NCBI GenBank assembly: GCA_039105265.1 | Contig: JAPFFF010000021.1 | Span: 744,001 to 808,000, forward strand | Length of the DNA: 64,000 bases | Origin: Tritrichomonas musculus | Lineage: Eukaryota > Parabasalia > Tritrichomonadida > Tritrichomonadidae | Direction: 5' to 3' | Program-made: the position numbers and the translations under genes | Notes under the pieces: model-generated | Told to the model about the DNA's origin: nothing | Database searches by the model: none | What the model saw: the letters and a program-made list of their open reading frames with translations, nothing else | Shown: in pieces, positions 1-10,411 of the stretch | Numbering within the stretch: the first letter of the stretch is position 1 | Layout: each line of letters opens with the position of its first letter

Positions 1-1261
1 TTGAATCTTGATTTAATTTTTCTGAAGTTGCATTCGAATTATCTGTTTCTTCGGATTTTTGTTCTTCTTTTACTTCTAGATACTGTTCTGACGGCTTATT
101 TGGATCTATAAATTCAATTGGGTGGTCAAGAGTATTAGGATGAGAAAGTTTATGTAATAGTGATCTTCGTTGGATGAAAATAATGGGATTTGTTCTTAGA
201 GTAAGGCATTCTGAAATAAAACCTGATAAATCAACAAGCTTTCCTCTGGTGATTTGGCAATTCTGAGGAAGTATCTGTTGCTGGTTTTTAATTGGTTGTT
301 GAGGTGGAGTCTGTGGTCTCTTTTGAAATAAAAATTTTTTTTGTGGTTGGGATTGCGGTTGCGACTGAAGGAGTGATATTTTATTATTTGATTTCTGCTT
401 TTCTGAGGTAGGCTGTATAGGAGACTGCTCTTGCGATTGGATTATTGGATCTGAATCAATTGGAAGTGATGTTCTTTTTGTAGGATTTGTCCTTCTTCTT
501 AAAATATTCATTTTTTGTCTCGGTCTGGCATTTTGAACATCAACGGATGATCTGTGAGTACTTTCCTCATTCACTAATATTGAATTTGAATTTTGAGATT
601 GTTCTTCTTTTTTATCTAAAGATTGATTTGCATTTGTTATTTTTTCTTCATCATAACTTAAATTTTTATCGATTTCATTATATAATATAGCATAAGAATC
701 AATATTCAATTTTATTCTATCTATTTCATTCGTACAATAATCAATGGTATAATTATGCATTGCAATTTCATAAATAATAGGATGATTCATTAAGTCGAAT
801 TTGACTGGTCCCATATTTTTTATTTTTTTCTTAATTTCATTAAGGCTTTTTTCTGAACGTTTTATGTTTTCAACTTGAGCAATGTATTCATCATTAGAAA
901 GTTTCATCATCTGCATGACTTGATCTTTTGCTTTTGATATTGGCATTAATTTTCGTTTCTTTTTTGTTTTTACACTTTTCGAATTTGGATTAATTTTATT
1001 ATTTTGTTCTGAATTAAAAGAACCATTATTGTAATTTGAAATACTATCAGTATTATTTTGTTGTACTTGTCCAGGGGAAATTATAAATTTTGTATAATCA
1101 ATTAAGGGATGATAACCATCAGATAAATGACTTGGCGGTTCAATTGAAAAGTGAGAATTTTCTATCTTATCATCTGGTAAAAAATTTGGAGTTTGATCCA
1201 TTGATGATGATCGTGATATGATTAATTCTGCATTTGGCGGAGATAAAGCAGATTTATTCAT
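1..1261 (-). CDS. Low-complexity Gln/Ser/Asn-rich hypothetical protein, 3' end cut by window
   Basis: An uninterrupted minus-strand frame starts at an ATG complementary to 1259-1261 and is still open at the window edge, giving at least 420 codons. I do not recognise a family. The N-terminal third is Ser/Asn/Pro-rich and contains a basic cluster (KTKKKRK) that could act as a nuclear localisation signal. The middle (about residues 105-220) is Lys/Glu-rich, probably helical, and less repetitive, so it may be the folded core. It is followed by a Gln/Pro-rich stretch with QSQPQSQPQ-type runs and an acidic tail. The next gene downstream of the cut end is not visible. Upstream it is separated from the large protease gene by about 670 bp, both genes being on the same strand. 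Function is unknown; a nuclear or scaffold role is only a guess from composition. Confidence 0.75.
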   Translation of the reverse strand, partial: MNKSALSPPNAELIISRSSSMDQTPNFLPDDKIENSHFSIEPPSHLSDGYHPLIDYTKFIISPGQVQQNNTDSISNYNNGSFNSEQNNKINPNSKSVKTKKKRKLMPISKAKDQVMQMMKLSNDEYIAQVENIKRSEKSLNEIKKKIKNMGPVKFDLMNHPIIYEIAMHNYTIDYCTNEIDRIKLNIDSYAILYNEIDKNLSYDEEKITNANQSLDKKEEQSQNSNSILVNEESTHRSSVDVQNARPRQKMNILRRRTNPTKRTSLPIDSDPIIQSQEQSPIQPTSEKQKSNNKISLLQSQPQSQPQKKFLFQKRPQTPPQQPIKNQQQILPQNCQITRGKLVDLSGFISECLTLRTNPIIFIQRRSLLHKLSHPNTLDHPIEFIDPNKPSEQYLEVKEEQKSEETDNSNATSEKLNQDS

Positions 1262-1928
1262 AAAAATTTCGAAATAATTAAATATCAAGTGAATTGAATT
1301 CTATCGTATCTAAGAAAACACAAAGCTAAAAAACTAACTCATATTATTTTTAAATCAAATTATATTATTTTATTTATTTAAAAATCATTTATTATTACAA
1401 AACTGTTTTTTTGAATAGAAGTTTCACCTTAGAGATCTTTTTTTTTGAAAAGGTCATTGAATTCAATTCAAATGAAGATTTTAATTTAGAATAAAAGCAG
1501 TACGAATTCAATTTTCTTTTTTTTTTTAACTATTTTTTTCATCAACAACAATCATACATTAGTATTAAAATTGATGAATTTAACAAACGATAAACAAATA
1601 TTACCATACTTTCTTTTAGTTACCATTGATTTTATTAAATAAGCTAAAACGAAGAACTATCTTTATTTTAATGTTTTTCAACTTCAGTTTTTTTTTTTTT
1701 TTTTTTATTAATATTAGTATATGCACGCTTTAAGTCCCAACAAATAAACAATCACATACCTTTTATTCATTATTTCGTCAAAATGTTTATTATTAAATAT
1801 TGATGAAAAATAAATTAAAATAAAATACCTGGTACATTTTTTTTATAAAAAATATTAATAAATACAGAATATGAAAAGTATGAAATAACTAATAAGTTAT
1901 TTTCATTATAAAAATATTTGGCTGTCAT
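1262..1928. other. Intergenic spacer, AT-rich
   Basis: No convincing reading frame or RNA gene. It holds several T or A runs (for example near 1517-1530 and 1688-1708) between the 3' end of the protease gene and the start of the Gln/Ser-rich gene, both on the minus strand. Nothing else is seen. Confidence 0.6.
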
Positions 1929-4900
1929 TTATACTGTTCCCAGCTGAATTAAATCGTTTGCAACTTTAGAAAATTCATTACCGACAACACTTTGGAATTT
2001 TGATGAAACTGATTTTAATTGAATTTGACTAACACTTATTTTTGGATTACTTAGATTAAAACGAGAACAGCATTCATTTACAAAATCCAATCCAATTTTT
2101 ATCGCAGTTCTAGAAGATTCTAATATTTTAAGTTGGTTTTCAGTAAAATGATATTCATCATCATTTTTCATATCACATTTCATTTTTGAAATTTTCGTTA
2201 TTTCAGAAGAAACCATTTTCATTGCATTTTCGCACCATTTCAATCTTTGGCATTTGATCAATTCTTCATTAATATCTTTATTAGAATCTGGAATCATGAA
2301 AGAAGTTTTCTTAACATCTTGTGAAAACATTCTTATATCTTTAACTGATCTATAAAAATTATTAAATGCTGTAATTAATTTATAAATATAACTCATATTT
2401 TCGTTTAAATCATTTATTTTTCCTGTTCTGCTACTTTTATTTTGATTATTTCCACTAATTTTAATAATATCCGGAATCATACCTTGCAACTGTCCAGATA
2501 TTATATCCACTGATTCGAAGAAATATTCCTTTGCACTTGATAGATTTAGAATTTCTTTTATTATGAGATCGATTGAATCCTCTAATTTATTATTTTTCAC
2601 CATTAAATTGACCATTTTTGCCATAAATTTTGCGCCTGCGATTTGACTGTCAATTTGGCAATAAGCAACAATTCCATGTTTTTCATTACAGAGCATTTTT
2701 GATACCTCTGAGAAATAAAAAGGATCAATTGATATCATTGCACTCAAAAAGTCGAAAATGCCACTTTTTCCAGAATTTGACGACGAGATAAACGACGAAT
2801 AATACGAAAAGTCATCAGAAAGACTCTTCTCTGATCCCAAATCAGCAGGACCAGCGAACGATCTTTTCTCCTTTAAATTAGGACAAGAAGCAGAGTCTTT
2901 CCGAGAGCTTGTGTAAAGATTGGCTTCATTCGGAGCCATTTCGAAGCTGTTGCTGCTTATCACGACTGTTTTCGAGTTCGACGAAGGGAAATTTGTGTAG
3001 AAGCAGGCGTTAATTGCAGATGCTGTTGATATGCACAAGTCTTTCATATAGCGCTTCACTAGGAGATCGTTTCTAGAGCCTTTCATTATGAACTTTTTGT
3101 CTTTATTTTCATTCATGTAAGAGTTCGTGAAAGCAGCAAAAAGCTTCATTTTGGCACGAAGTCGTAGTTCTCGCTTAAGCTGCTTCAACTCGAATGAAAT
3201 TTTCCTCCACAAAAATTCGTAGCATTTATTATCAAAGAAGATGTTGGACGTTTTTGGGTATTGTTTAAGAATTGACCATGAAAGGCCAATAAAGCTTATA
3301 CAACCGTAACTGATATTCTTTTCAAAAATATTTTTTTCCCACAAAATTGAGCAGACTTTCATAATTAAATTGTCATCTTTTTGAGTACCACTTTTTGAGA
3401 GCATTTTTTTATTTTTCTTGTCAATTTGAAGATTCATTTTCAGACTGATGAAGACTCGCAGGTCTTGGCCACTCTTCCAGTCATTGAACCCGTACAAGCA
3501 CATCGTTTTGAATGACTCACTTTTTGTGAAGAAAAGTTCTTGGCTGCAATTGAGAGGATACAAAAACCGAAGAAATTTCGAGATGTTTTCTCCTTTGTCA
3601 ATGAAGCCTTCTGGCGCAGATGAAATAAACTTAGAAATGACATTCGTTCCTGATGATGAAACAGAATCAATGAACTCTTTAGGATTGTCACCGAAAACGT
3701 CGAAAATGAATGAAAAACAACGTTGATAAGAAATAACGAATTCTTCTTTTCCGAACTTTTTGAGAAGCCCAAAGAAATCTTTTGAATAAGAAAGAATCTC
3801 TTCCTTAAAATCGGCGGTTTTGACAATCCAATCCAAAAGTTGGAAGTAAACGGTCGCCGGCGTAAGTGTGTCTGCTGAACTTTTTGTGACAGCTGTCTCA
3901 AAAAGTTTCTTATTTCTAATCAAAATCATCATGAATTCATGCAAGTCTTCCCGACACTCGTTTGCAAACACTGCGTAAACAAGCTGCTCTAATGATCCTC
4001 TAGAGGCAGAATCAGATTTGAATAGGAATGTCTTCACAAAAAGTGGAGCAAATGAGAGAAACCGTTTTGACAATTTTCCATTGAAATCTTTAATTCTCAA
4101 TTTTAAATTTTCAAGGAATTCTTTGAAACTTTGCTGCTTCAAAACCGTTTTTTCTATCACTTCATCTCTCTGCTTGTTGAACTTGTCATCAACACTCAAA
4201 TTAATGACGAAGAAAAGTGACATCTGATTAGCAGAGAGATCCTTTGATTGGACAATTTCAATGAAAATGTTCGTTGCTTCTTCATCACCGTCAATTCTTT
4301 CACTCACAAGCTTGATCAGCTCGAATGAGTGCTTCATTGAGAACGACCATTGAATGATGTTCTCAGCGATGATTTTGAAATCAATTGAAAACATTGAAGC
4401 AAGTTGAAAAACAGATGAAAGATCAACGTTATTAAAAAGTTTTTGATTCTGATTTTTCTTTGAAAAGTCAGGAATCGTTTCGGTTAAAAACGATAGGATA
4501 CTTTTCTTCCAGTTTTCTTTATCAAACGAAATTGAAGGCTCTTCAGATGTGACAGACACCAGCTTCTTCAAAACGGCGAAGAATTCATTGAAATCAGAAA
4601 AGTTAGAAATGATTGAGCTGTTCAGTTTCGATCTCATGAATTCAATGAAGTGGTTGATTGCATCGTTATCGGCTTTATGGTTACATGATGACAATGCATC
4701 ACAAAGCAAAACCGAGAAGAAAGAACGAACTTGTGAACTTACGTTAGAAATGAGGAATTCGTTGATGTCTGACTCCTGTAATAAAACAAAATCGGCAAAT
4801 TTCGGTTCTTTCTTAAAAAGTTCAACCAAACTTGTTCTCAATTTAATTGGCAATTTATAAAAACCGTTATTTTCACTATTTGAATAGTCCTCGTTTTCAT

Positions 4901-7900
4901 TGCTATTGTTCTCTTTCTCTTTGACTGACGAAATTCGAAGTGTCTGTATCATGTGGCTGTACAGAAATTCGCCATCTTCGAGATTGCCGGCTGAACAAAG
5001 GTTCATTACCAAATTTGAGAAGACGTCGCTTGTTGCAATTTCTTTTGAAATTGCTTGCTGGATGTCGGAAACAAGATGGCAAAGACAATCATGATCAATT
5101 TCATTATCTTTGTTGTTCTGAATGACCGATTTACTTGATGACTCATCATCTTTGATCAGCTCGCTCGAGGTTGTCTCCGTCGTTTCATTCTCGCTGCTGT
5201 TGAAACTCTTGTCATAATGTGAAAGGTCAGAAATTGAATGAAACCGACTTTGTGACTCCGACTCTTCCGCGAGACTCACATTTATCTTCCGATAGAACAA
5301 CAGATAGGCATTCGTATCGTTCTCGTAGTTTCCTTGCGGATAGAAACCGTTTTCATTTGCTCCGTTGTTTGTATAGCCACCGGCAGCGGTTATGGGCAAA
5401 TTTTCACCATCACATTTCCTTACCTGCTGATCGTTCAAGGTCAACCATTCGCCATTGTCACGCTTCACATGACTGAAGTAATGACCAGCCACAGCGCTTC
5501 CCATGTGCATAACGACTCCGACCAATTCGTACAAATTTTCATTCAAATTTTTGTCATTTTTGTTTTTGTTTTCTGACTCGATTTCGGTTACGGTTTCGGT
5601 TTCCATGACGGGTGAAAGGTCAAGTTCAAGTGGGAAATGATATTCCGAATTGACCTTCACTCTCGTGTTACTTGACAAATTGTATTCAAACCGTTTTAAT
5701 TGAATTATCAATATTTTTGGCGCAATTAAAATTTTGTGATAACGATCGGCATCAATCATTCCTTGACCTTCAACCGTATAACCGTTAGATCCTTCAAAAT
5801 GATCAGGAACGAGGAACGTTTTCAAGCTTTCCTGAATGTTTTGATGATTTTTCACTTCAAGAGATAAAGTCAAAAAGTTCTCAACCAAGGTATTTGAATA
5901 CTGAACTTTTCGACCAACTAACGTGTGAATTATTTGACCTTGGAACATTGAAGTTAGACCTTTCACACGTTCATCCAATCTTTCCAAAATCATCTGCAAG
6001 AACTCAACTGCATCTTGCTGTTCACGTGGGTTAATTAATTCACCATCCCAACCGGTCCATTTTGATACAAACGGTAACGTATCAATTGATTTCGAAGGAT
6101 AGAAAGACAATTGCGCAAACAAATATTGGAATTCTTGAATCCAGTCTCTTTCTTCCTTGTAATCGAAATAATATTTATTTTTCTTTGAACTTTTCTTTAA
6201 CTTTTTACTGCTTTTTTTGTTTTGGTGCTTCAAATTAAAGTCAATTTTTAATACTTTTTCCCGTAATTCACAGATGTTATACAACTGTTGAATTGTCGCA
6301 TTCATGTAACATGTTGCACCAAGATTTCTAAGACCCCTTGATCGTGCTGTACTTGACAATTCAATCTTCATTGGTCTCAAAGTCATCTTTGACGAAGAAC
6401 AAACAAAGTTATAATTAGATTTATAATCAGAATAATGAGAAGCAAGAATTTTCAAATGAGAAAGAATAAAATCTCCTGTTTCAGGTGCCATTTTCAATAT
6501 AGTTAACAAGATGTTTAATATGTCACTCGTTAACTTGAAGTATTTAAGACTGTTGAACAATATATTCTTACTCAAAAAATGAAGAAAATCAACAACATTC
6601 GGAACATTTTTCATTCTGGACATTAAAATACTTATGCATAACAAAAGACCAGAAGAAAAATTCTGTTTCGGAAGACTAAATGTTAAAACTTGAATAACAC
6701 CATATTTCTCTTTATCTGGCAATTTATAGTGTGAATAAAGAATTGTCAACAAATCATTCAATAACGAATTAGGATCATCCGTATTCATGGCAACTTTCTT
6801 TAAGAGCTCGAAATATTCAGAACATTTTTCATTAATTGCAATTGGAAGCAGCAATGAAACAATTTTCTTTTGTGATTCAAGTGACAAAAGATCAATCACG
6901 TTAAAAATCTCTTTTCGAACAGAGACATTTGTTGAAAACAACAATTTCGACGATAATTCGTTGAATTTGTCATTATTTTCAATATATTCAGTATGATTGC
7001 TCACAAATATTTTGAAAATGGTCAAAATATTGAGGATCATTTTCGGTTTGACTGAATCATCATTCAATAGTTCAATCATCTGTGGAATGGTCTTTGAAGC
7101 AAGCGTTGAAATGGCTTCTTCCAAAGATGACTCAAAGTCAGGAATGTTCATTAAAAGAATCGTTATTTTGAAAATCAATGAAAAATCTTCAGAATCATTG
7201 AAATAACTCATTAAATTCTTTGATAAAACTATTTTTAAAAAAACAGTTAAACCGTTTGTTATAAAAAACGTTTCTATCCAATCCATTTTTGGCATCTGAA
7301 TCAAATTTCCAATGATATTCAATCGATACAAGAACAAATTTGATTTTTTAATATTAAAAATCTTCTTCCAAAAAGTGTCATCATTTTCATTTGACTTATT
7401 TCCATTCACAATCAATTCGTACTCAGACGGAATTGTAGGAATTTTATTCAATATACTCAAAATTCTCTGACTTTTCGACTTTTTCAGAAGTTTGAATAAA
7501 ACCGTCGAATATTGTTCCTCTAATAAAATACTCGATGGCAAATTGGAGACATTAATTGGCGGATTTTTATATTTGACTGCTTCAACATATGATATGTACG
7601 AATGTGAAGAACAAGATACATTTAAATGGGTGTAATTCTGAAGATAAAAATTATTCGAATTCAAATAAGTTTCTCCAACTTTCAATCGAATTCGTTGCGG
7701 ATCTTTTTCTAGAATTCTCGAAATCAACATTAAAAAAGAACGATAAGAAATCCATGTATAAACTTTGATTTCCATTTCTAAATCGCCTTGCAAATAAACA
7801 ACGAAATAATTCTCAAGATCACAAAATCTATTCGATTGAATTCCAAGGTCTTCAAGACTTAAACCATCCTCGACGTAATTAATGAATTTATCCAACAAAA

Positions 7901-9872
7901 TCAAAGAACCATCTTCATATTTGGTGATGCTACTAAAACATTTTTCAATGAAAACTCTGGGACTTGTCTCAAATATGCTAATTATGTAATTACAAAGATT
8001 TTGGCATTTCGTGTTATTCAAAAATAAGTTCCACAAAATGTCAATTGGCTGGTTTTTACTGTCAATTTTGCTTTTATCGTTAATTTTCTCAAATAGCTGC
8101 TTAACAAAAGAAAAAGAACCAGAATCAAAATATGTAGACTTGCTTATCAATTCGAATATTTCACATAACATTTCATTCGTTGCGAATTTGTTTTTAATAT
8201 TCATCAAATTTGTGAAGAATTCGCAGACATCTCTGAAATATTCAGAATCCAAAAGTGGGCAGACCAACTTTTTCAAATCATTGAATTCATCCTCATTAAA
8301 CTTATCATTCATGTTTTCAAGGATTTTTATCAGTAAATCAAAGTATGAAGCAACATCAACATTGCCTTTTAACATTGACTTTAGAACAGCGTCAAAATAC
8401 TCACGCGCCTTTTTGACAGAAACCGATTTACAACTGTTTTTGAGGAGCGGCAAAGCGATGTCTATTTGCTGGTTATTTGAGATCATAGCGATGCACTTTT
8501 TCTGCAAATTGAGACAAAAGTCTTCGTCATTCGATGGAATCAAAGAGCAGAGAAGATCAACGACCAAATCCTCACTTTTTGAGAACTCGTTTTTATTTAA
8601 CATTTCCATCAAAGTTGTGAACAGGACTTCTTTTGGCTGCTCTGATGCTTTATATGCCACTTTTTTGAGGAATTTCAAAGCAGCATCCGGAAATTTTTGC
8701 ACATTTGCGACCATGAAAAAGAACTCGTTAATGATTCCGCCTTGGAAGTCGTAGAACAATGAGTACCAAGGCTTGAAGAAGTAGTCGATGACGGAGGGAT
8801 GCTGCGACGTCGAGAGGAGCCAAAATTGAAGAATCTCATCAATGGTCACATCACCATTTTTGGCCATATAACCGAAAATTATGGCGAAATCTGGAACAAG
8901 TTGGTGATGCATGTCTTTGATGTTCATAACGGTACACAAAAAGTTCTCCTTCTTCAGAAAAATCGTCATCTGCTTGATGTGAAGATAGGACTTGTTTAGA
9001 CACGTCTTGATCGACTCAAGCGCTTTGAATTGTAACCGTAATAACATGGTATTGAATAGTTTTATATTGAATGAAATTTGCGCAATTGAAATTTGCGTTT
9101 TAACGTCTCCATTAGAAGTAATTGAAAAAAGCGTATTGTTCAATTTGTTAAGCGTGGACTCATCTATGTTTTTAAACGTTTCGGTTTCTAATGCGCTAAG
9201 CCACTTTTTGTATGGATTAAGAACGGAAATAACATATTCGTTTAATTGAGTTTTGTCAAAAAAGCGTGAAAGGGGCCTGATAATCGATGATATTTGTATG
9301 GTTTGATCTAAATCAAAATTACAATTTGCCTTTTTTTCTGGAATTTGCGAATTATTTTTTCCTGAAAGTGGTGTTAATTCGTCTAATTTTTTGTAATAAG
9401 TGATGACTGAGTCTAGTAACGTACTTTTGGCGAATTCTCGGGCATTGTCATAAAAATATTGCGATGTATCTGTGGGCATTCCAAAATTAAACTGCGCTGC
9501 GACTTTGTAAAAATTATGCGACTTTTGTGTAATAATTGACTGTGCTGAATTGATAAACTTTGGGTATGGACTCGTGATTAAAACTGATAAAATTTTAACA
9601 TAATTATTTAGAATTGATTGGTAGGGCTTTTGAATAGATTTCGATTTCTCATTTGTCTGAAGAATTTTTTCTATCAATTTTACTGAAAAAATTTCCAAAA
9701 AATTATTCGTTTCCTTTTGGTATGGAGGCTTGAGAGAATGAGTCGTAATTATGTCTTTCAGATAATTATTTAATTGAGAAACAAGCGAACTGTGCGATGA
9801 GGTATGATTGACCATGTTTAAAACTGCATTTTTAAATTCATTGAACTCAATTTCACTGGAATTCTCGCTCAT
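1929..9872 (-). CDS. Giant ubiquitin-specific protease (USP9X/USP24/USP34-like), 2647 aa
   Basis: Predicted cysteine deubiquitinase. The catalytic UCH/USP domain spans about residues 1175-1545. The Cys box is GLRNLGATCYMNA-like with nucleophile Cys1188. The QQDAVEFLQ motif follows, then the His box with GHYFSHV (His1464), and a likely third catalytic residue Asp1481 in WLTLND. The domain closes with AYLLFYRK. The phrases HQNIQESL and LIIQLKRFEY match the USP9X/24/34 class. About 1170 residues upstream and 1100 downstream are helical, ARM/HEAT-like, as in that class. In the finger region, where USP9X has a CxxC zinc pair, this protein has GYTVEGQGMIDA, so that zinc site looks lost. The ATG at 9870-9872 is the first in frame. 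A segment around 2800-6200 uses more G+C than the flanks but stays in frame. Family assignment is firm; the exact orthologue is inferred. Confidence 0.93.
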   Translation of the reverse strand: MSENSSEIEFNEFKNAVLNMVNHTSSHSSLVSQLNNYLKDIITTHSLKPPYQKETNNFLEIFSVKLIEKILQTNEKSKSIQKPYQSILNNYVKILSVLITSPYPKFINSAQSIITQKSHNFYKVAAQFNFGMPTDTSQYFYDNAREFAKSTLLDSVITYYKKLDELTPLSGKNNSQIPEKKANCNFDLDQTIQISSIIRPLSRFFDKTQLNEYVISVLNPYKKWLSALETETFKNIDESTLNKLNNTLFSITSNGDVKTQISIAQISFNIKLFNTMLLRLQFKALESIKTCLNKSYLHIKQMTIFLKKENFLCTVMNIKDMHHQLVPDFAIIFGYMAKNGDVTIDEILQFWLLSTSQHPSVIDYFFKPWYSLFYDFQGGIINEFFFMVANVQKFPDAALKFLKKVAYKASEQPKEVLFTTLMEMLNKNEFSKSEDLVVDLLCSLIPSNDEDFCLNLQKKCIAMISNNQQIDIALPLLKNSCKSVSVKKAREYFDAVLKSMLKGNVDVASYFDLLIKILENMNDKFNEDEFNDLKKLVCPLLDSEYFRDVCEFFTNLMNIKNKFATNEMLCEIFELISKSTYFDSGSFSFVKQLFEKINDKSKIDSKNQPIDILWNLFLNNTKCQNLCNYIISIFETSPRVFIEKCFSSITKYEDGSLILLDKFINYVEDGLSLEDLGIQSNRFCDLENYFVVYLQGDLEMEIKVYTWISYRSFLMLISRILEKDPQRIRLKVGETYLNSNNFYLQNYTHLNVSCSSHSYISYVEAVKYKNPPINVSNLPSSILLEEQYSTVLFKLLKKSKSQRILSILNKIPTIPSEYELIVNGNKSNENDDTFWKKIFNIKKSNLFLYRLNIIGNLIQMPKMDWIETFFITNGLTVFLKIVLSKNLMSYFNDSEDFSLIFKITILLMNIPDFESSLEEAISTLASKTIPQMIELLNDDSVKPKMILNILTIFKIFVSNHTEYIENNDKFNELSSKLLFSTNVSVRKEIFNVIDLLSLESQKKIVSLLLPIAINEKCSEYFELLKKVAMNTDDPNSLLNDLLTILYSHYKLPDKEKYGVIQVLTFSLPKQNFSSGLLLCISILMSRMKNVPNVVDFLHFLSKNILFNSLKYFKLTSDILNILLTILKMAPETGDFILSHLKILASHYSDYKSNYNFVCSSSKMTLRPMKIELSSTARSRGLRNLGATCYMNATIQQLYNICELREKVLKIDFNLKHQNKKSSKKLKKSSKKNKYYFDYKEERDWIQEFQYLFAQLSFYPSKSIDTLPFVSKWTGWDGELINPREQQDAVEFLQMILERLDERVKGLTSMFQGQIIHTLVGRKVQYSNTLVENFLTLSLEVKNHQNIQESLKTFLVPDHFEGSNGYTVEGQGMIDADRYHKILIAPKILIIQLKRFEYNLSSNTRVKVNSEYHFPLELDLSPVMETETVTEIESENKNKNDKNLNENLYELVGVVMHMGSAVAGHYFSHVKRDNGEWLTLNDQQVRKCDGENLPITAAGGYTNNGANENGFYPQGNYENDTNAYLLFYRKINVSLAEESESQSRFHSISDLSHYDKSFNSSENETTETTSSELIKDDESSSKSVIQNNKDNEIDHDCLCHLVSDIQQAISKEIATSDVFSNLVMNLCSAGNLEDGEFLYSHMIQTLRISSVKEKENNSNENEDYSNSENNGFYKLPIKLRTSLVELFKKEPKFADFVLLQESDINEFLISNVSSQVRSFFSVLLCDALSSCNHKADNDAINHFIEFMRSKLNSSIISNFSDFNEFFAVLKKLVSVTSEEPSISFDKENWKKSILSFLTETIPDFSKKNQNQKLFNNVDLSSVFQLASMFSIDFKIIAENIIQWSFSMKHSFELIKLVSERIDGDEEATNIFIEIVQSKDLSANQMSLFFVINLSVDDKFNKQRDEVIEKTVLKQQSFKEFLENLKLRIKDFNGKLSKRFLSFAPLFVKTFLFKSDSASRGSLEQLVYAVFANECREDLHEFMMILIRNKKLFETAVTKSSADTLTPATVYFQLLDWIVKTADFKEEILSYSKDFFGLLKKFGKEEFVISYQRCFSFIFDVFGDNPKEFIDSVSSSGTNVISKFISSAPEGFIDKGENISKFLRFLYPLNCSQELFFTKSESFKTMCLYGFNDWKSGQDLRVFISLKMNLQIDKKNKKMLSKSGTQKDDNLIMKVCSILWEKNIFEKNISYGCISFIGLSWSILKQYPKTSNIFFDNKCYEFLWRKISFELKQLKRELRLRAKMKLFAAFTNSYMNENKDKKFIMKGSRNDLLVKRYMKDLCISTASAINACFYTNFPSSNSKTVVISSNSFEMAPNEANLYTSSRKDSASCPNLKEKRSFAGPADLGSEKSLSDDFSYYSSFISSSNSGKSGIFDFLSAMISIDPFYFSEVSKMLCNEKHGIVAYCQIDSQIAGAKFMAKMVNLMVKNNKLEDSIDLIIKEILNLSSAKEYFFESVDIISGQLQGMIPDIIKISGNNQNKSSRTGKINDLNENMSYIYKLITAFNNFYRSVKDIRMFSQDVKKTSFMIPDSNKDINEELIKCQRLKWCENAMKMVSSEITKISKMKCDMKNDDEYHFTENQLKILESSRTAIKIGLDFVNECCSRFNLSNPKISVSQIQLKSVSSKFQSVVGNEFSKVANDLIQLGTV

Positions 9873-10411
9873 TTATAAACTCACTTTTTGAATAAAATAT
9901 AAAATCTCCAAAAATGATCGGCATTTTCCAAAGCATATAATTATCGATAAAAATTTTTTATTTACAATCAAGAATTTATTTCAAAACAATTTTAAGATAA
10001 GTGGGGGCAAAAATATTGAATATTAAATTTGGGTACATGAATGTTATTGACATTGAAATAATAATTTCATTCACATTGATGAAAAACTGAAAAGATAGCT
10101 CCATTTATATATCAAACATATTCATATGATGACGTCATATCAAAATCATTATTGGTTAAAAAAATATCAGACATTTTTTGAAGTATAAATTTGAATACTT
10201 TCATTTGTGAATACACAGAAAAATGAATACTCAATCAAATTTAATAAAAAGATAAATATTTATTAATAATGAATAACCAGCAAAATAAAAATGTTTTTGA
10301 AATTAAAAATATAATGTTAAAAATATTGCAAATTAATATCTTAATAATTTACAGAAATTATTTGGATAAACTTGTTTTATTTAGTCGAATTCAATTTGGT
10401 AAAATAAAACA
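9873..10411. other. Gene-free spacer upstream of the USP gene
   Basis: No coding potential seen. It contains a perfect CRE-type palindrome (ATGACGTCAT, 10129-10138) about 260 bp upstream of the protease ATG. No evidence beyond the sequence that it is a binding site. Followed directly by the first TIR element. Confidence 0.5.

Noticed and set aside
487..690. Plus-strand 67-codon frame rich in Phe/Leu
   Set aside because: Antisense shadow of the Gln/Ser-rich minus-strand gene, which is open across the whole interval.
8011..8754. 247-codon plus-strand frame
   Set aside because: Complement of the USP coding sequence; long only because of codon composition.
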